The notes under the pieces: model-generated
Database searches by the model: none
What the model was told of the DNA's origin: nothing
What the model saw: the letters and a program-made list of their open reading frames with translations, nothing else
Shown: one piece after another, positions 46,313 to 55,736 of the stretch
Numbering within the stretch: the first letter of the stretch is position 1
Layout of the letters: each line of letters opens with the position of its first letter
Made by a program: the position numbers and the translations under genes
DNA from: Croceibacterium selenioxidans
GTDB lineage: Bacteria; Pseudomonadota; Alphaproteobacteria; Sphingomonadales; Sphingomonadaceae
Reading direction: 5' to 3'
Length of the DNA stretch: 64,000 nt
Assembly (NCBI RefSeq): GCF_018599195.1
Contig: NZ_JAHFVK010000002.1
Coordinates: 1 to 64,000 of the forward strand

Positions 46313-49201
46313 ATGGCCGACGCGATCCCTCCGACCAACGTCTTCAAGTTTGTCGCTCTTCGTCCGCCGACGCCACCACGGGATCGCGAAGGCGGATTCA
46401 TCCGGGATCGGCGTGATCCCCGCGAGACGCCCGTAGGGCGCCTCGTCGCAGGCTTCCGACCAGCGGATGCCGCCCGCATCCCCGAATTGGTGAGAGCTTT
46501 CATCGAACGCCACAACTACGACCTGGAGTTCCCGCAAAGTGCGGGCGACACCAAGCTGGACGCCGTCGAGGCTGCCGCACTGTCCCTGCCCGCGACAAAG
46601 ATCACGACACAGAATCTGCGGGAGAAAATAGAGAGCGCCCTTGGCCTCCCCCTCGAGGACTTCCTCGGCGCCCCGGATACCCAGCGGCAGCTGGACGAAC
46701 TCTGGGACCGATACTACGCCTTTGTCCTGCTCGGTCTCAGCACGCCGCAAAACCTCGAACACCTGACGCGCAACCTGCGGATTTTCCATTTGCTGCAGTC
46801 GATTGCCGCCGGGATGCCGATCGACGGCGCCGCCGGGCTCGCCCGGATCCTGTCCGCGCAGCCCGTGGTCGACAAGTTCATGACCACCCTCCCCCAACCT
46901 GCACCGCCGGCGCCAGCGCGCGGCGAGGAACGCGAAGAAGCGCCGGGCGACCTCACGCACCGGCAGCTGTGGACCGACTTGGTGAACACGCATGCGGCGC
47001 TGCGCGAAGTGCGTTCTCTGCCGACGATTACGCGAACGGAACAGGACACCGACGAGATTGCCGTTCCCGATACCTGTAGCGGGCGTGAAACAAAGACTCA
47101 GGTGACGCGTGTGGAACTACGGCAGGAGGTGGATCCGGAGGCCTTCAGGGCGATGTCGGAGGAGACACAGGATGCCTTGTCGGCCTTACGCGTAACGCAA
47201 GATAACTTCCGATTGCCGACGACGCTCGACGCGCTGAGCGGGCGGCTCGACCAGCTCAACTACCAGGTGCGGGCTGCCGACCCGGTGAAGTTTCTGGAGC
47301 AGATGCCGCCAGGTGCGATGCAGGTGCGCGAGCTCAATTACCTCGCGAACTCGGTCAAGGACACGATGGTTATCTTTCCCATCCCGACGCTGTTCCCGAA
47401 TATTCGTGGATCAATAAAGCCGCTCGGGATCGGCGATCTCAAGGTCGTCAAGCAGACGCTCAAGAAGTACGCGGCAGGCGAGGTTGCGCACATCGAGAAC
47501 GTTTTGCGCGGCGAGTACAAGGAGCGAAAGCACCGCGTTCTCGATCGCGTCGAGGAAACAATCACCACCGAGGTCGAGACCGAAGAGGAGACGCTGCGCG
47601 ACACACAAACGACCGACCGTTTCGAGCTCAAGAGGGAAAGCGAGAAGACGATCCAGGAGCAGATGAGCGTGCAGGCCGGCGTCACGGTGACGGCGTCCTA
47701 CGGACCGGTCACGTTCGGCGCGCACGGAGACTTCGCCTATTCCACGTCAACGACCGAGGCGACCAAGAACGCGAGCAACTACGCACGCGAGGTCGTCGAC
47801 CGTTCGGTATCGAGAATTCAGAAGAAGACGCGCGAGGAACGGATCCGCAAGACGCTGCACGAAGTCGAGGAACTCAACACCCACGGGATCGACAACAAGG
47901 ACAAGCCCGACCACGTCACCGGCGTCTATCGGTGGGTCGACAAGTACTACCAGGCCCAGATCTACAACTACGGCAAACGCATGATGCTCGAGTTCATCGT
48001 ACCCGAGCCGGCGGCGTTTTTGGCCTACGCACAGACACACAAACCGGTGAAGGACGTCTCGCCGCCCAAGCCGCTGCCGAAGAACTTCCGCCCCTACGAC
48101 CTCGACGACTGGAATTACCACGACTTCATCCGTGACTATGGCGTCGAGGGCTGCGTCCCACCCCCGCCGGAATTCAAGCTGATGTCGGCGAGCATGGCCT
48201 CCGAAGGAAAGATCGAGGCGGGTATCGCCGTCGCGAAGACTTCTAAGGACCTGGTGATTCCTGCGGGCTACATCGTGCAGGATTTCGCGATCAGCGTGTC
48301 GGTCATCCACACGACCCATCCAAGCGTAAAGGTGTCGATCGGCCGCGACGATATCTGGTGGGTGCTCGACAACTCGGGCTTCAACCCCCGTCGCGACGGT
48401 GTGGCGGGCAGTGTCGGCATCCACGAAGGCATCGTGCCGTTTTCGATCAACGTCTACGACGTCCACTCATACTTCCTCCAGGTCATGGCGACATGCGTGC
48501 GACGCTGGGAGACTTACGAGGCCTGGCAGATCCAGACTTACGAGAAGATCCGCACGGCGCATAAGGCGCTGCAGGCCGAGTATGAGGAAAAACTCGCGGC
48601 TCGCGAAGTCCAGGCGGGCGTCGTGATCCAGGGGCAGAACCCGCGCATCAACCGCGAGATCGAAGAGACCGAACTCAAGAAGCAGTGCGTGCAGATGCTG
48701 ATGGACACATGGACGTTCGGCTCGTTCGACGCCATGAAGCAATCCGGCTCCGAAGACGTCCCCTCGATGGACATCTTCGACGCGCTAAAGGAGGGCAAGC
48801 AGGTCCAGTTCTTCGAGCAGGCGTTCGAATGGGAAAACCTCACCTACCTGTTCTACCCGTATTTCTGGGGCCGCGAGTCCACTTGGGTGGAAAAGGTCAC
48901 CACCTTCGACGTGGATCCGCTGTTCACCAGATTTCTTCAGGCGGGCTCGGCGCGCGTGCTGGTGCCGGTGCATACGGCCTACAATGACGCGGTCATGTAT
49001 TATCTGGAGAATGGCGCGATCTGGGGCGGCGGAGATGCTCCCAAGCTCGACGACCCGCTGTTCATCTCGCTCGCCGATGAACTTCGCAATCAGACCGATG
49101 ACCTCGCCAACGCCAAGCCGGAAGGCGACCCATGGGAAGTCGTCCTGCCGACGACGCTGGTGCATTTGCAAGCGGGACCGGAACTCCCGACATTTCCCTG
49201 A
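46313..49201 (+). CDS. Unrecognised 962-aa protein, second gene of the PAD cluster
   Basis: Ribosome site GAAGGAG precedes ATG 46313. No signal peptide and no clear membrane helix. Residues 1-200 are mostly helical after a Pro/Arg-rich start (PPTPPRDREGG). Residues about 375-520 are highly charged and predicted helical or coiled (GEVAHIENVLRGEYKERKHR, TTEVETEEETLRDTQTTD), broken by a Ser/Thr-rich strand patch (VTVTASYGPVTFGAHGDF). About 640-720 looks beta-rich, and about 735-790 is helical again. The tail has aromatic motifs (WENLTYLFYPYFWGRESTW). The family is unknown to me. The 25-bp gap to the PAD gene supports a shared transcript and a joint role. Confidence 0.75.
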   Translation: MADAIPPTNVFKFVALRPPTPPRDREGGFIRDRRDPRETPVGRLVAGFRPADAARIPELVRAFIERHNYDLEFPQSAGDTKLDAVEAAALSLPATKITTQNLREKIESALGLPLEDFLGAPDTQRQLDELWDRYYAFVLLGLSTPQNLEHLTRNLRIFHLLQSIAAGMPIDGAAGLARILSAQPVVDKFMTTLPQPAPPAPARGEEREEAPGDLTHRQLWTDLVNTHAALREVRSLPTITRTEQDTDEIAVPDTCSGRETKTQVTRVELRQEVDPEAFRAMSEETQDALSALRVTQDNFRLPTTLDALSGRLDQLNYQVRAADPVKFLEQMPPGAMQVRELNYLANSVKDTMVIFPIPTLFPNIRGSIKPLGIGDLKVVKQTLKKYAAGEVAHIENVLRGEYKERKHRVLDRVEETITTEVETEEETLRDTQTTDRFELKRESEKTIQEQMSVQAGVTVTASYGPVTFGAHGDFAYSTSTTEATKNASNYAREVVDRSVSRIQKKTREERIRKTLHEVEELNTHGIDNKDKPDHVTGVYRWVDKYYQAQIYNYGKRMMLEFIVPEPAAFLAYAQTHKPVKDVSPPKPLPKNFRPYDLDDWNYHDFIRDYGVEGCVPPPPEFKLMSASMASEGKIEAGIAVAKTSKDLVIPAGYIVQDFAISVSVIHTTHPSVKVSIGRDDIWWVLDNSGFNPRRDGVAGSVGIHEGIVPFSINVYDVHSYFLQVMATCVRRWETYEAWQIQTYEKIRTAHKALQAEYEEKLAAREVQAGVVIQGQNPRINREIEETELKKQCVQMLMDTWTFGSFDAMKQSGSEDVPSMDIFDALKEGKQVQFFEQAFEWENLTYLFYPYFWGRESTWVEKVTTFDVDPLFTRFLQAGSARVLVPVHTAYNDAVMYYLENGAIWGGGDAPKLDDPLFISLADELRNQTDDLANAKPEGDPWEVVLPTTLVHLQAGPELPTFP

Positions 49202-49225
49202 TCGGCTGACCGGGCGACCGCGCGC

Positions 49226-52081
49226 ATGGAGGTCCGCTTCAGACCGACGACGACGCTGGCGCGGACCGGCGCGTGGCGGCTGTTACCCAACATCAATGCG
49301 AGCGGCCGACCGCTGCCGCCCGAGGTCTCTGCCGACGACATAGCCCGCAACTTGCAGACCGACCGCGAGCGCCCCAGCCGCAAGCTCAAGGATCGCGAAA
49401 TCTATTCGTTCGAGGTGATGCTGACCGAAAGCGAATGGACGACGACCACCGCTCCGATGCTCGACATCCATTTCACCGACGGCCTGTTCGGTGTGCTGGA
49501 CCAGAGCGGAGTCCCCGTCGCGGGCTGGTTGAAGAGCCCGGTGCGCATCAACCTCAAGCAAGCCCGGGCGAGGAATACCAAGCACGAGATTCAGTTCTTC
49601 CTCGAGGCCCAGAGTTACTGGGGTCTTACGGCGGCCTCCCGTTCGACGCCGCGCCAGATCACCTTTCGGCTCGTTGACGGCGACCAGTTGAAAGCTGAAC
49701 AGGCGGGCATCGCGGGCCGCGTAGTGACAACCGCCGATGTAATCCTGCTTGGCGACGACGCCCCCGCGGAGCGCCTGTTCGTATGTGACGTCGATGACAA
49801 TGGTCCCTCGCTCGTCGAAGTCGGGAAGGCGGCGAAGCTTGCGGGCGTGCCGATCACGGTCGTGCCCGTTACAGTCAACCGCGGTGACAGCTGGCTACAG
49901 GATCAATTCCAGCTGGGCTGGAGTGTCGCAGGGGGGGAAAGCCAGCGCGTCGTTGTGCACCTGCCGCGCATGGTCAACGATTCAGCCCTGGTGCCCGGCA
50001 CACCCAACTTACGCAATTTCACCGACGGGCACTTTCCTTCCGACGCGATCGGCGTGGCTAAGGACTTCTGGGCCGACGAGGTCAGCTTGAGCGATGGTAC
50101 GGTGAACTTCTCGCTGGGCGTCGCTGAATCCTTCGTGCTTTACAAGCATCTCGGACGGGTGGTGCTGCTGCTCGGGCATGTCTTCTCGGTCATGCGCAAA
50201 GCCCGGAAGGACGCGAATCCGCGGCTCGAAGGCGGAGACACGAGCGATCTTTACCGTGTGCGCCTGGCGATTGACGATAACCTCAAGCTTCTGGCGGGTT
50301 ATGGCTCTGCGGACGACGAGATTCTGACGGCGATCCGCGTGCTCAACAGCCGCATCGCGGAGGTCTCTAGCTTCTTCGCGGCCGGTCCCGATCGAACCGT
50401 GCGATTGACCGTGCAGGTCAAGGCGGGCGAAGGCGGCGGCAGCGAGGCCCGCACTCTGGAGTTCAACGCCCAGAACAAGGAAGTCCTGCAACGGTTTTGG
50501 CGCAAGCTGCGAGCGCTGCACAGCTCCGGTAACTATGGCGGTAACATCGAGGTGTCCCCGTCTTTTGGCGACGTGGCTTACGGGCGCATTTTGACAGGGT
50601 CCGTCGACCATCCCCCGCTCGTGGGTTTCCTCAAATCGCGCGGACCGCGGCAACCGCACAGCGCGGTTTACACGCGCTGGCTGCACGTCGCCCACATCGA
50701 CGAGGTCATGGCGTTCGCACCGGGTGCCGGGGGGAGCTTTTCGATTCTCCGTGCCGACCCAATGCTCGCGCTGGGAGTGCTCGAACAAGCCGTCCGCATG
50801 CAGAAGGCCGGAACGCTTGTAACGCGACTCTTCAGGGGGAAGAAATGGATCCATGAGAGTGCCGGCGGCCTGTCCGATCCCAAGTATCCGCCGCAGGCCT
50901 ATCGCATGCTCGTCGGGACACAGAGCCCTTACGACCGGTCGGGGCTAGGCAAGAAAGAACCGGAGACCCGTTCGAAACCCTACGGCGATTCCGCCTTTTA
51001 CGACGACCGACGCTTCCTCGTCGCCAGCGCGCGCACGGTCGTAAGCGCGCGCTATGCTGCGTTCATGACCTGCGCCGATCTCCTGACGGCCTGCGGGACG
51101 ACAAATCGCGCTATCGACGCCCTGTACCTCTCGAACACGCTCCGAAGCCCGGAAGACTTCCTGTCGTCTCACTACTACGGCGATCTTGAGGAGTATCGCC
51201 GCGAGGCGCTACCGTTCCGCCTGGACACGGTACTGCAACAGGACTTCCGCGGCGTGCCCGTGCACAGTCTGCCCGTGCTGTTCGATCGCATGGGTGATTA
51301 TGTCGGTGACGGCACCCAGGCCGTGATTCCCGGCGCGGTCAACCTGCAAACACTGAACCGCCATGTGCTTGTGCCGCGGCCCTACGGCCCGCGTATGCGC
51401 CCTGCCGATGCGATCGCCTTGCTTCGCGCCCTGAGTGTGGCGGGCTACAAGTTGCCTCCGTTGCCGGACATCGGTTGGATCCAGGCTCGCGGGCTCGATC
51501 GCACCTGGCACTGGACGCGCGCCAGCGAGGCCGTGTTTGTCGCTCAGCTCGCCAAGTGGCCATCGAAATTCGACCCCGAATACGACGAGATGAGGCTGTC
51601 GATCGGATTGGTCGGAGCCCTCTCCACTGCCAGTTGGGACACGCAATCGACCTATCATCTCGTGCACGCCAAGGACAAGCTGGCCAATCATCCCAGCGAG
51701 GAGCCGGAGACCCTGTATTGGATCGCCACCTACTTCAAGGATGGCTTCGACGAACTCAAGAATTGGCCGGTCGACTACTGCAAGGGCGATACCGCTGATG
51801 CGCACCCGAGGCAGGACAAGTACGAGGCGGAAATCCGCAAGGTGATGGATCGCGTGCGCCAGGCCAATCCGGGCGCGTTCGGTCCAAACGGCGAGGTTCT
51901 GAGCAAGACCTGGACCCGGATCGCCATTCCCGAGAATACCGTCGACGTGTTCGAGCTCTACATCCAGTTGGTGCTAGAGTCGCTCGGGCTGACCGTGCAC
52001 TGGGTCGATTCCTGGTACTATCACGTACACAGCGGTGGGATTCATTGCGGAACGAACGTCCTTAGAAGTCGCCCGGGCTGA
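49226..52081 (+). CDS. Eukaryotic-type protein-arginine deiminase (PAD)
   Basis: 951 residues, converting peptidyl-arginine to citrulline by family. The catalytic set of vertebrate PADs is present: Asp226 in SWLQDQFQLGW (PAD4 Asp350 region), His490 and Asp492 in VAHIDEVMAFAPG (His471/Asp473), and Cys941 in GIHCGTNV (Cys645; vertebrate EVHCGTNV). Other shared segments are NIEVSP at 440-445 and LVPRPYGP at 715-722. The middle domain (about 135-215, LFVCDVDDNGP) precedes the catalytic part. It is longer than vertebrate PADs (about 663) through insertions near 290-430, 540-680 and 730-890. No signal peptide is seen. Positions matching two calcium ligands are Gln227 and Gln229 rather than Glu. Last of three co-directional genes. 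Confidence 0.92.
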   Translation: MEVRFRPTTTLARTGAWRLLPNINASGRPLPPEVSADDIARNLQTDRERPSRKLKDREIYSFEVMLTESEWTTTTAPMLDIHFTDGLFGVLDQSGVPVAGWLKSPVRINLKQARARNTKHEIQFFLEAQSYWGLTAASRSTPRQITFRLVDGDQLKAEQAGIAGRVVTTADVILLGDDAPAERLFVCDVDDNGPSLVEVGKAAKLAGVPITVVPVTVNRGDSWLQDQFQLGWSVAGGESQRVVVHLPRMVNDSALVPGTPNLRNFTDGHFPSDAIGVAKDFWADEVSLSDGTVNFSLGVAESFVLYKHLGRVVLLLGHVFSVMRKARKDANPRLEGGDTSDLYRVRLAIDDNLKLLAGYGSADDEILTAIRVLNSRIAEVSSFFAAGPDRTVRLTVQVKAGEGGGSEARTLEFNAQNKEVLQRFWRKLRALHSSGNYGGNIEVSPSFGDVAYGRILTGSVDHPPLVGFLKSRGPRQPHSAVYTRWLHVAHIDEVMAFAPGAGGSFSILRADPMLALGVLEQAVRMQKAGTLVTRLFRGKKWIHESAGGLSDPKYPPQAYRMLVGTQSPYDRSGLGKKEPETRSKPYGDSAFYDDRRFLVASARTVVSARYAAFMTCADLLTACGTTNRAIDALYLSNTLRSPEDFLSSHYYGDLEEYRREALPFRLDTVLQQDFRGVPVHSLPVLFDRMGDYVGDGTQAVIPGAVNLQTLNRHVLVPRPYGPRMRPADAIALLRALSVAGYKLPPLPDIGWIQARGLDRTWHWTRASEAVFVAQLAKWPSKFDPEYDEMRLSIGLVGALSTASWDTQSTYHLVHAKDKLANHPSEEPETLYWIATYFKDGFDELKNWPVDYCKGDTADAHPRQDKYEAEIRKVMDRVRQANPGAFGPNGEVLSKTWTRIAIPENTVDVFELYIQLVLESLGLTVHWVDSWYYHVHSGGIHCGTNVLRSRPG

Positions 52082-52104
52082 TCCCCGCCGTCCGAACAGG
52101 CTGA

Positions 52105-52968
52105 TTAGGAATGCTGCTCCATCGCCGCGGACTGATGGGGAAAGGCGCGGCCCAACAGCGTGGCCTCTGCCAAATCGAAACTGTGCTTGTGATCCACATC
52201 GATCGGACCCCAGGGATAATCCAGCCAGGAAATCTCAATGTCAGAGCGGAGCCTGCGTCCAATCACGTTCAACAGACCCGACACGTCTGCGAGCTTGAGC
52301 TTGTAAACAATGAAAGGCCACAGGCCGAACGCCTTCAGGATGCGGATGTGTCGCTTACCAAACTGGCCGCCACTCTCGAAGACCTTTGCTAAATTCAGCG
52401 CCTTCTCAGTCTTCAAGCCATAGAGGTTGCAGGACGAAAAGCCGCCGTCCCTGAGGCGATGGAAGGCCAGCCCCGAATTGGAATACTCACGAAGAACCAC
52501 CTCTTCCCTCGTGAGGCCGACAATGGCGTCGGCTTCACTCGCATGGAAGTCGCGTACGAAGTCGCGGACAATCTCGGGAGTATGAAGTGCGTTGTCTCCC
52601 GTCGTGATGACCAGGGGAAGCGCGTTGCCGATGGTCTCCACCGCCCTAAGGACGCTGTCCGCGAGATTGCCGTGCGATTGCACATAGACCACGCGACCCT
52701 CATCCACCCAGGCTGACATCTTTGGGGTTGCAGTGAGTATGTCGGGGCGATCCACCGAGACGTGAACGCGATCGAAGCAACGACTGTCGATCAGCGCTTC
52801 CAGCACGCGTTCCAGCATCACCTGTCCGCCAATCTCGACCAGGCACTTGTGCGATTTTTGCTGCAGCTTGGCGACGGGATCGTCCACGCCACGGCGGCTG
52901 GCCGCCATCACGAGGACGGAAGTTCTGGGACCGGTACTGACCGAGGACGAGTCATTCTGCGTTGTCAT
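52105..52968 (-). CDS. MobA-like nucleotidyltransferase (NTP transferase)
   Basis: 287 residues from ATG 52968 (MTTQNDSSSV). Longer readings enter the MmgE gene without likeness. N-terminal SVLVMAASRRG and KCLVEIGGQVMLERVLEALI fit the nucleotidyltransferase A fold (GG and K in an LxxxGGxPml-like motif). VITTGDNALHTPEIV holds the metal-binding D. SWLDYPWGPIDVDHKHSFDLAEA is near the C-terminus. Relatives activate sugars or cofactors with CTP or GTP. Its start overlaps the end of the MmgE gene by 17 bp, in a cluster with a UDP-sugar dehydrogenase and a glycosyltransferase, so sugar activation is the likely job. Confidence 0.75.
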   Translation of the reverse strand: MTTQNDSSSVSTGPRTSVLVMAASRRGVDDPVAKLQQKSHKCLVEIGGQVMLERVLEALIDSRCFDRVHVSVDRPDILTATPKMSAWVDEGRVVYVQSHGNLADSVLRAVETIGNALPLVITTGDNALHTPEIVRDFVRDFHASEADAIVGLTREEVVLREYSNSGLAFHRLRDGGFSSCNLYGLKTEKALNLAKVFESGGQFGKRHIRILKAFGLWPFIVYKLKLADVSGLLNVIGRRLRSDIEISWLDYPWGPIDVDHKHSFDLAEATLLGRAFPHQSAAMEQHS

Positions 52969-54286
52969 AGACTCTTCGTTGTCCTTGCTGGCTGGGTGCA
53001 TCATGGGACGGGAACGTAGCCCTGCGCATGACTTCGCTTGCGTGCGAGAGATGGGGCAACCGCTCCAATGCGTCACGCAAATGTGCCTGCGCCTCGGCGT
53101 CCAACACACCGGCGCTGCACTTGTCGAACTTGTTCCAGTAATCGGCATCCGAGAAAGGAGCCGCCTTGCTTCCTCGGGGCCAGGCCACGACCGCCTTCAA
53201 CTCGCGCCCGTCCTTCAACCTCACGTGAACTTCGGTTGGGAATTCGCTTTCCGATTTGTCGACCGGATGCCGGTGGATAAGCGGAAACAGCTTTCGCACG
53301 TCCTCAGCCATCACCTTTTCCGGCGAGAAGTCCGCCAGCGTGCAGTCGCCCCGTGCGAGAACGCAGCCCACGGCGTACTCGGCCGAAAACTTGGCCTGAA
53401 GAGGGGTCTGCGGATCCGTGTAGAACACGTTGTTGAAGTGCACTCGCGGCATATGGAGATCCACCGAGACCACATCGGCGGCGGTAAAGCCGTAGCGGGC
53501 CCTGAGATCGAGAACCCCATCCATCGCGCGGTGGATCGCCCCGCATGTGGGGAAACGCTTCACGCGGAACTTGTGTTCGGTGATCAGCAAAGGCTCACCC
53601 ACGTTTTCGAGCTCGAAACGCAAGGTCTGCCCATGTTCGACGTGAGCGAGGGAGTCGCGGAGTTCCTCGTAATCCGGGCCCACCATCAGCCGGTTCATGC
53701 CGGTGACGCCATCAAGCGTGCCCTCCCCCGCGGTGACGCCCGCCTGCGCGAACCTCGCGGCCATGATGCCGCCTTTCGCAGCGAGCCCGGCATGAACCGC
53801 TTTCATCTCCGTGCCGAACTGCGACATGAAGCCGCCGGCCATGCTGGTGGCGATGGAAAGTGCGCGAGCGCAGGCTTCCGCCTCAAGCTTCAGGAGCCGC
53901 GCGCACGCGGCGGTCGCACCCATAACGCCAACGGTGGCGGTTGCATGCCAGCCGCGATTGCGATGCGTGGGGTTGAGCCCCTGACCGATCCGACCCAGGA
54001 TCTGCAATCCCACGATATAAGCATCGATCGCTGCAGGCCCGGAAAGCGCCTCCTCCTCCGCCACTGCCATGATCGCCGGCACCAACACCGCGCTGGGATG
54101 TGCCTTGGGCGGATCGAAATTGTCATCGAAATCCAGGACGTGAGCCATCGCGCCGTTGACCAGAGCGGCCCAGGGTGCGGCCAATTTCTGCGCCTTGCCG
54201 AGAACGGTGCAAGGGCCGTGTCCCCAAGGCTCAACCGTGACGAAGAGCTTGTCCACCAGGGGATCGATCGAGCCGGGCACCATCAC
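52952..54286 (-). CDS. MmgE/PrpD-family protein, N-terminus without a start codon
   Basis: 444 residues from GTG 54286. MmgE/PrpD pattern: LVNGAMAHVLDFDDNFDPPKAHPSAVLVPAIMAVAEE, GWHATATVGVMGATAACARLL, VKRFPTCGAIHRAMDGVLDL. Family members are 2-methylcitrate or cis-aconitate-type dehydratases/decarboxylases. Upstream in the same frame the DNA encodes GGWIADTADDWPQEAREWAH, a normal MmgE N-terminus, but no ATG, GTG or TTG occurs between that segment and 54286. The real start may be a rare codon, or the gene lost its start when joined to the UDP-sugar dehydrogenase gene. Confidence 0.8.
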   Translation of the reverse strand: MMVPGSIDPLVDKLFVTVEPWGHGPCTVLGKAQKLAAPWAALVNGAMAHVLDFDDNFDPPKAHPSAVLVPAIMAVAEEEALSGPAAIDAYIVGLQILGRIGQGLNPTHRNRGWHATATVGVMGATAACARLLKLEAEACARALSIATSMAGGFMSQFGTEMKAVHAGLAAKGGIMAARFAQAGVTAGEGTLDGVTGMNRLMVGPDYEELRDSLAHVEHGQTLRFELENVGEPLLITEHKFRVKRFPTCGAIHRAMDGVLDLRARYGFTAADVVSVDLHMPRVHFNNVFYTDPQTPLQAKFSAEYAVGCVLARGDCTLADFSPEKVMAEDVRKLFPLIHRHPVDKSESEFPTEVHVRLKDGRELKAVVAWPRGSKAAPFSDADYWNKFDKCSAGVLDAEAQAHLRDALERLPHLSHASEVMRRATFPSHDAPSQQGQRRVYDNAE

Positions 54287-54398
54287 CGCGATCGTGTCGA
54301 CGAATTCCCTATGGGCCCATTCCCGCGCCTCTTGCGGCCAGTCGTCAGCGGTATCGGCAATCCAGCCGCCAAATACCTGCTGTGGAGTCCGTCCTGGT

Positions 54399-55730
54399 CT
54401 AGAGGCGCTGATCGCTCGAACCTTTCGGCAATACCGACTTCACATCGTAAAGCGCAGCCCCGGGCTTGCCGAGAGCGCGGATGCCGCTGGCTCCCAAAGC
54501 CAGGAATTCCTCATGCGCCACCGCAAGGATGATGCCATCGTACTTGCCGGTTTCGAGGACCGTCACGGGGCGAATGCCGTATTCTTCCGCGCATTGAGCG
54601 GCATCGACCCAGGGATCGTAGACATCCACGGCAAGGTCGAATTCCCGCAGGTGGCTGACGATGTTGGCAACCTTGGTGTTGCGGTGGTCCGGGCAGTTTT
54701 CCTTGAAGGCGAAGCCCAGCACGAGGACACGCGGGTTGCCTCCCAACAATCCCTTGCGTCCCATCAGCCGCACGAACTGGTTTACGATGTACTTGCCAAC
54801 GCGATCGTTGATGCGGCGACCGGCCAGGATCACCTCGGGATGGTACGAAATCTCTTCGGCCTTGTAAGTCAGGTAATAGGGGTCGACGCCAATGCAGTGC
54901 CCCCCAACGAGGCCCGGCCGCACAGGCATGAAGTTCCACTTGGTGCCGGCCGCTTCGAGCACCTCGATGGTGTCGATACCTAGGGCATTGCAGATCATCG
55001 CCAATTCGTTTGCCAGCGCGATATTGAGATCGCGCTGGGTGTTTTCCATCACTTTGGCCGCCTCGGCCACACGGATGGAGCTTGCCCGATGAGTGCCTGC
55101 CGTAATGATACGGCGATAGAGCTGATCGACAAATTCGGCCGCCTCGGGCGTGGAGCCGGAGGTGATCTTCATGATATCGCCGATCTTGTGATCCTTGTCC
55201 CCGGGATTGATCCGCTCGGGGCTGTAGCCGCAGAAGAAATCGCGGTTGCAGGTGAGGCCGGCAATATCTTCCAGAATCGGTACGCAGAACTCCTCGGTGC
55301 AGCCGGGATAAACCGTGCTTTCGTAAATCACGAGGTCGCCGCGCTTCAGCACATGGCCGATAGCGCAGGTAGCGCTTTCAAGCGGGCCAAGGTCCGGGTG
55401 GTTATGACCGTCAAGCGGCGTCGGAACGGTGACGATATATATGTTGCAGGCGGCGACTTCCGCCCACTCGGCTGTGAATGTCAGATGGGTTGCCGTCTCC
55501 AGGTCTTCCGCACTCGTCTCCCTTGTTGCGTCGTGCCCCAACTTGAGCTTTTCGATGCGCGACGCGTTGATATCGATGCCGATAGTCGGGAACTGCTGCC
55601 CCAGTGCGACGGCGATCGGAAGGCCGACGTACCCCAGCCCGACTACACCGATGCGCGCATCTTCCAGCTTCAGCGGAAAAGCCGCCAGTAACTCCTCTTG
55701 GTGGACTTGTCCGCTGAGAGGCTGGGGCAT
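54399..55730 (-). CDS. UDP-N-acetylhexosamine/UDP-glucose-type 6-dehydrogenase (TviB/WbpO-like)
   Basis: 443 residues. NAD-binding IGVVGLGYVGLPIAVALG at about residue 27, STVYPGCTEEFC and catalytic Cys in VGGHCIGVDPYYL (Cys about 276). C-terminal domain with LVLGFAFKENCPDHRNTKV and VDVYDPWVD. It oxidises a UDP-sugar to a UDP-uronic acid for capsule or exopolysaccharide. The match is closest to the Vi/GalNAcA group (TviB, WbpO) by the LGYVGLPIAV opening and PERINPGDKDH, but glucose is not excluded. Six bases after the GT2 gene, same strand. Confidence 0.9.
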   Translation of the reverse strand: MPQPLSGQVHQEELLAAFPLKLEDARIGVVGLGYVGLPIAVALGQQFPTIGIDINASRIEKLKLGHDATRETSAEDLETATHLTFTAEWAEVAACNIYIVTVPTPLDGHNHPDLGPLESATCAIGHVLKRGDLVIYESTVYPGCTEEFCVPILEDIAGLTCNRDFFCGYSPERINPGDKDHKIGDIMKITSGSTPEAAEFVDQLYRRIITAGTHRASSIRVAEAAKVMENTQRDLNIALANELAMICNALGIDTIEVLEAAGTKWNFMPVRPGLVGGHCIGVDPYYLTYKAEEISYHPEVILAGRRINDRVGKYIVNQFVRLMGRKGLLGGNPRVLVLGFAFKENCPDHRNTKVANIVSHLREFDLAVDVYDPWVDAAQCAEEYGIRPVTVLETGKYDGIILAVAHEEFLALGASGIRALGKPGAALYDVKSVLPKGSSDQRL

Positions 55731-55736
55731 GGGCTT

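Noticed and set aside
52847-54532. 561-codon plus-strand open frame opposite the MmgE/PrpD gene
   Set aside because: It is an antisense shadow in GC-rich DNA. The minus strand encodes clear MmgE motifs, and the plus-strand protein has no recognised domain.
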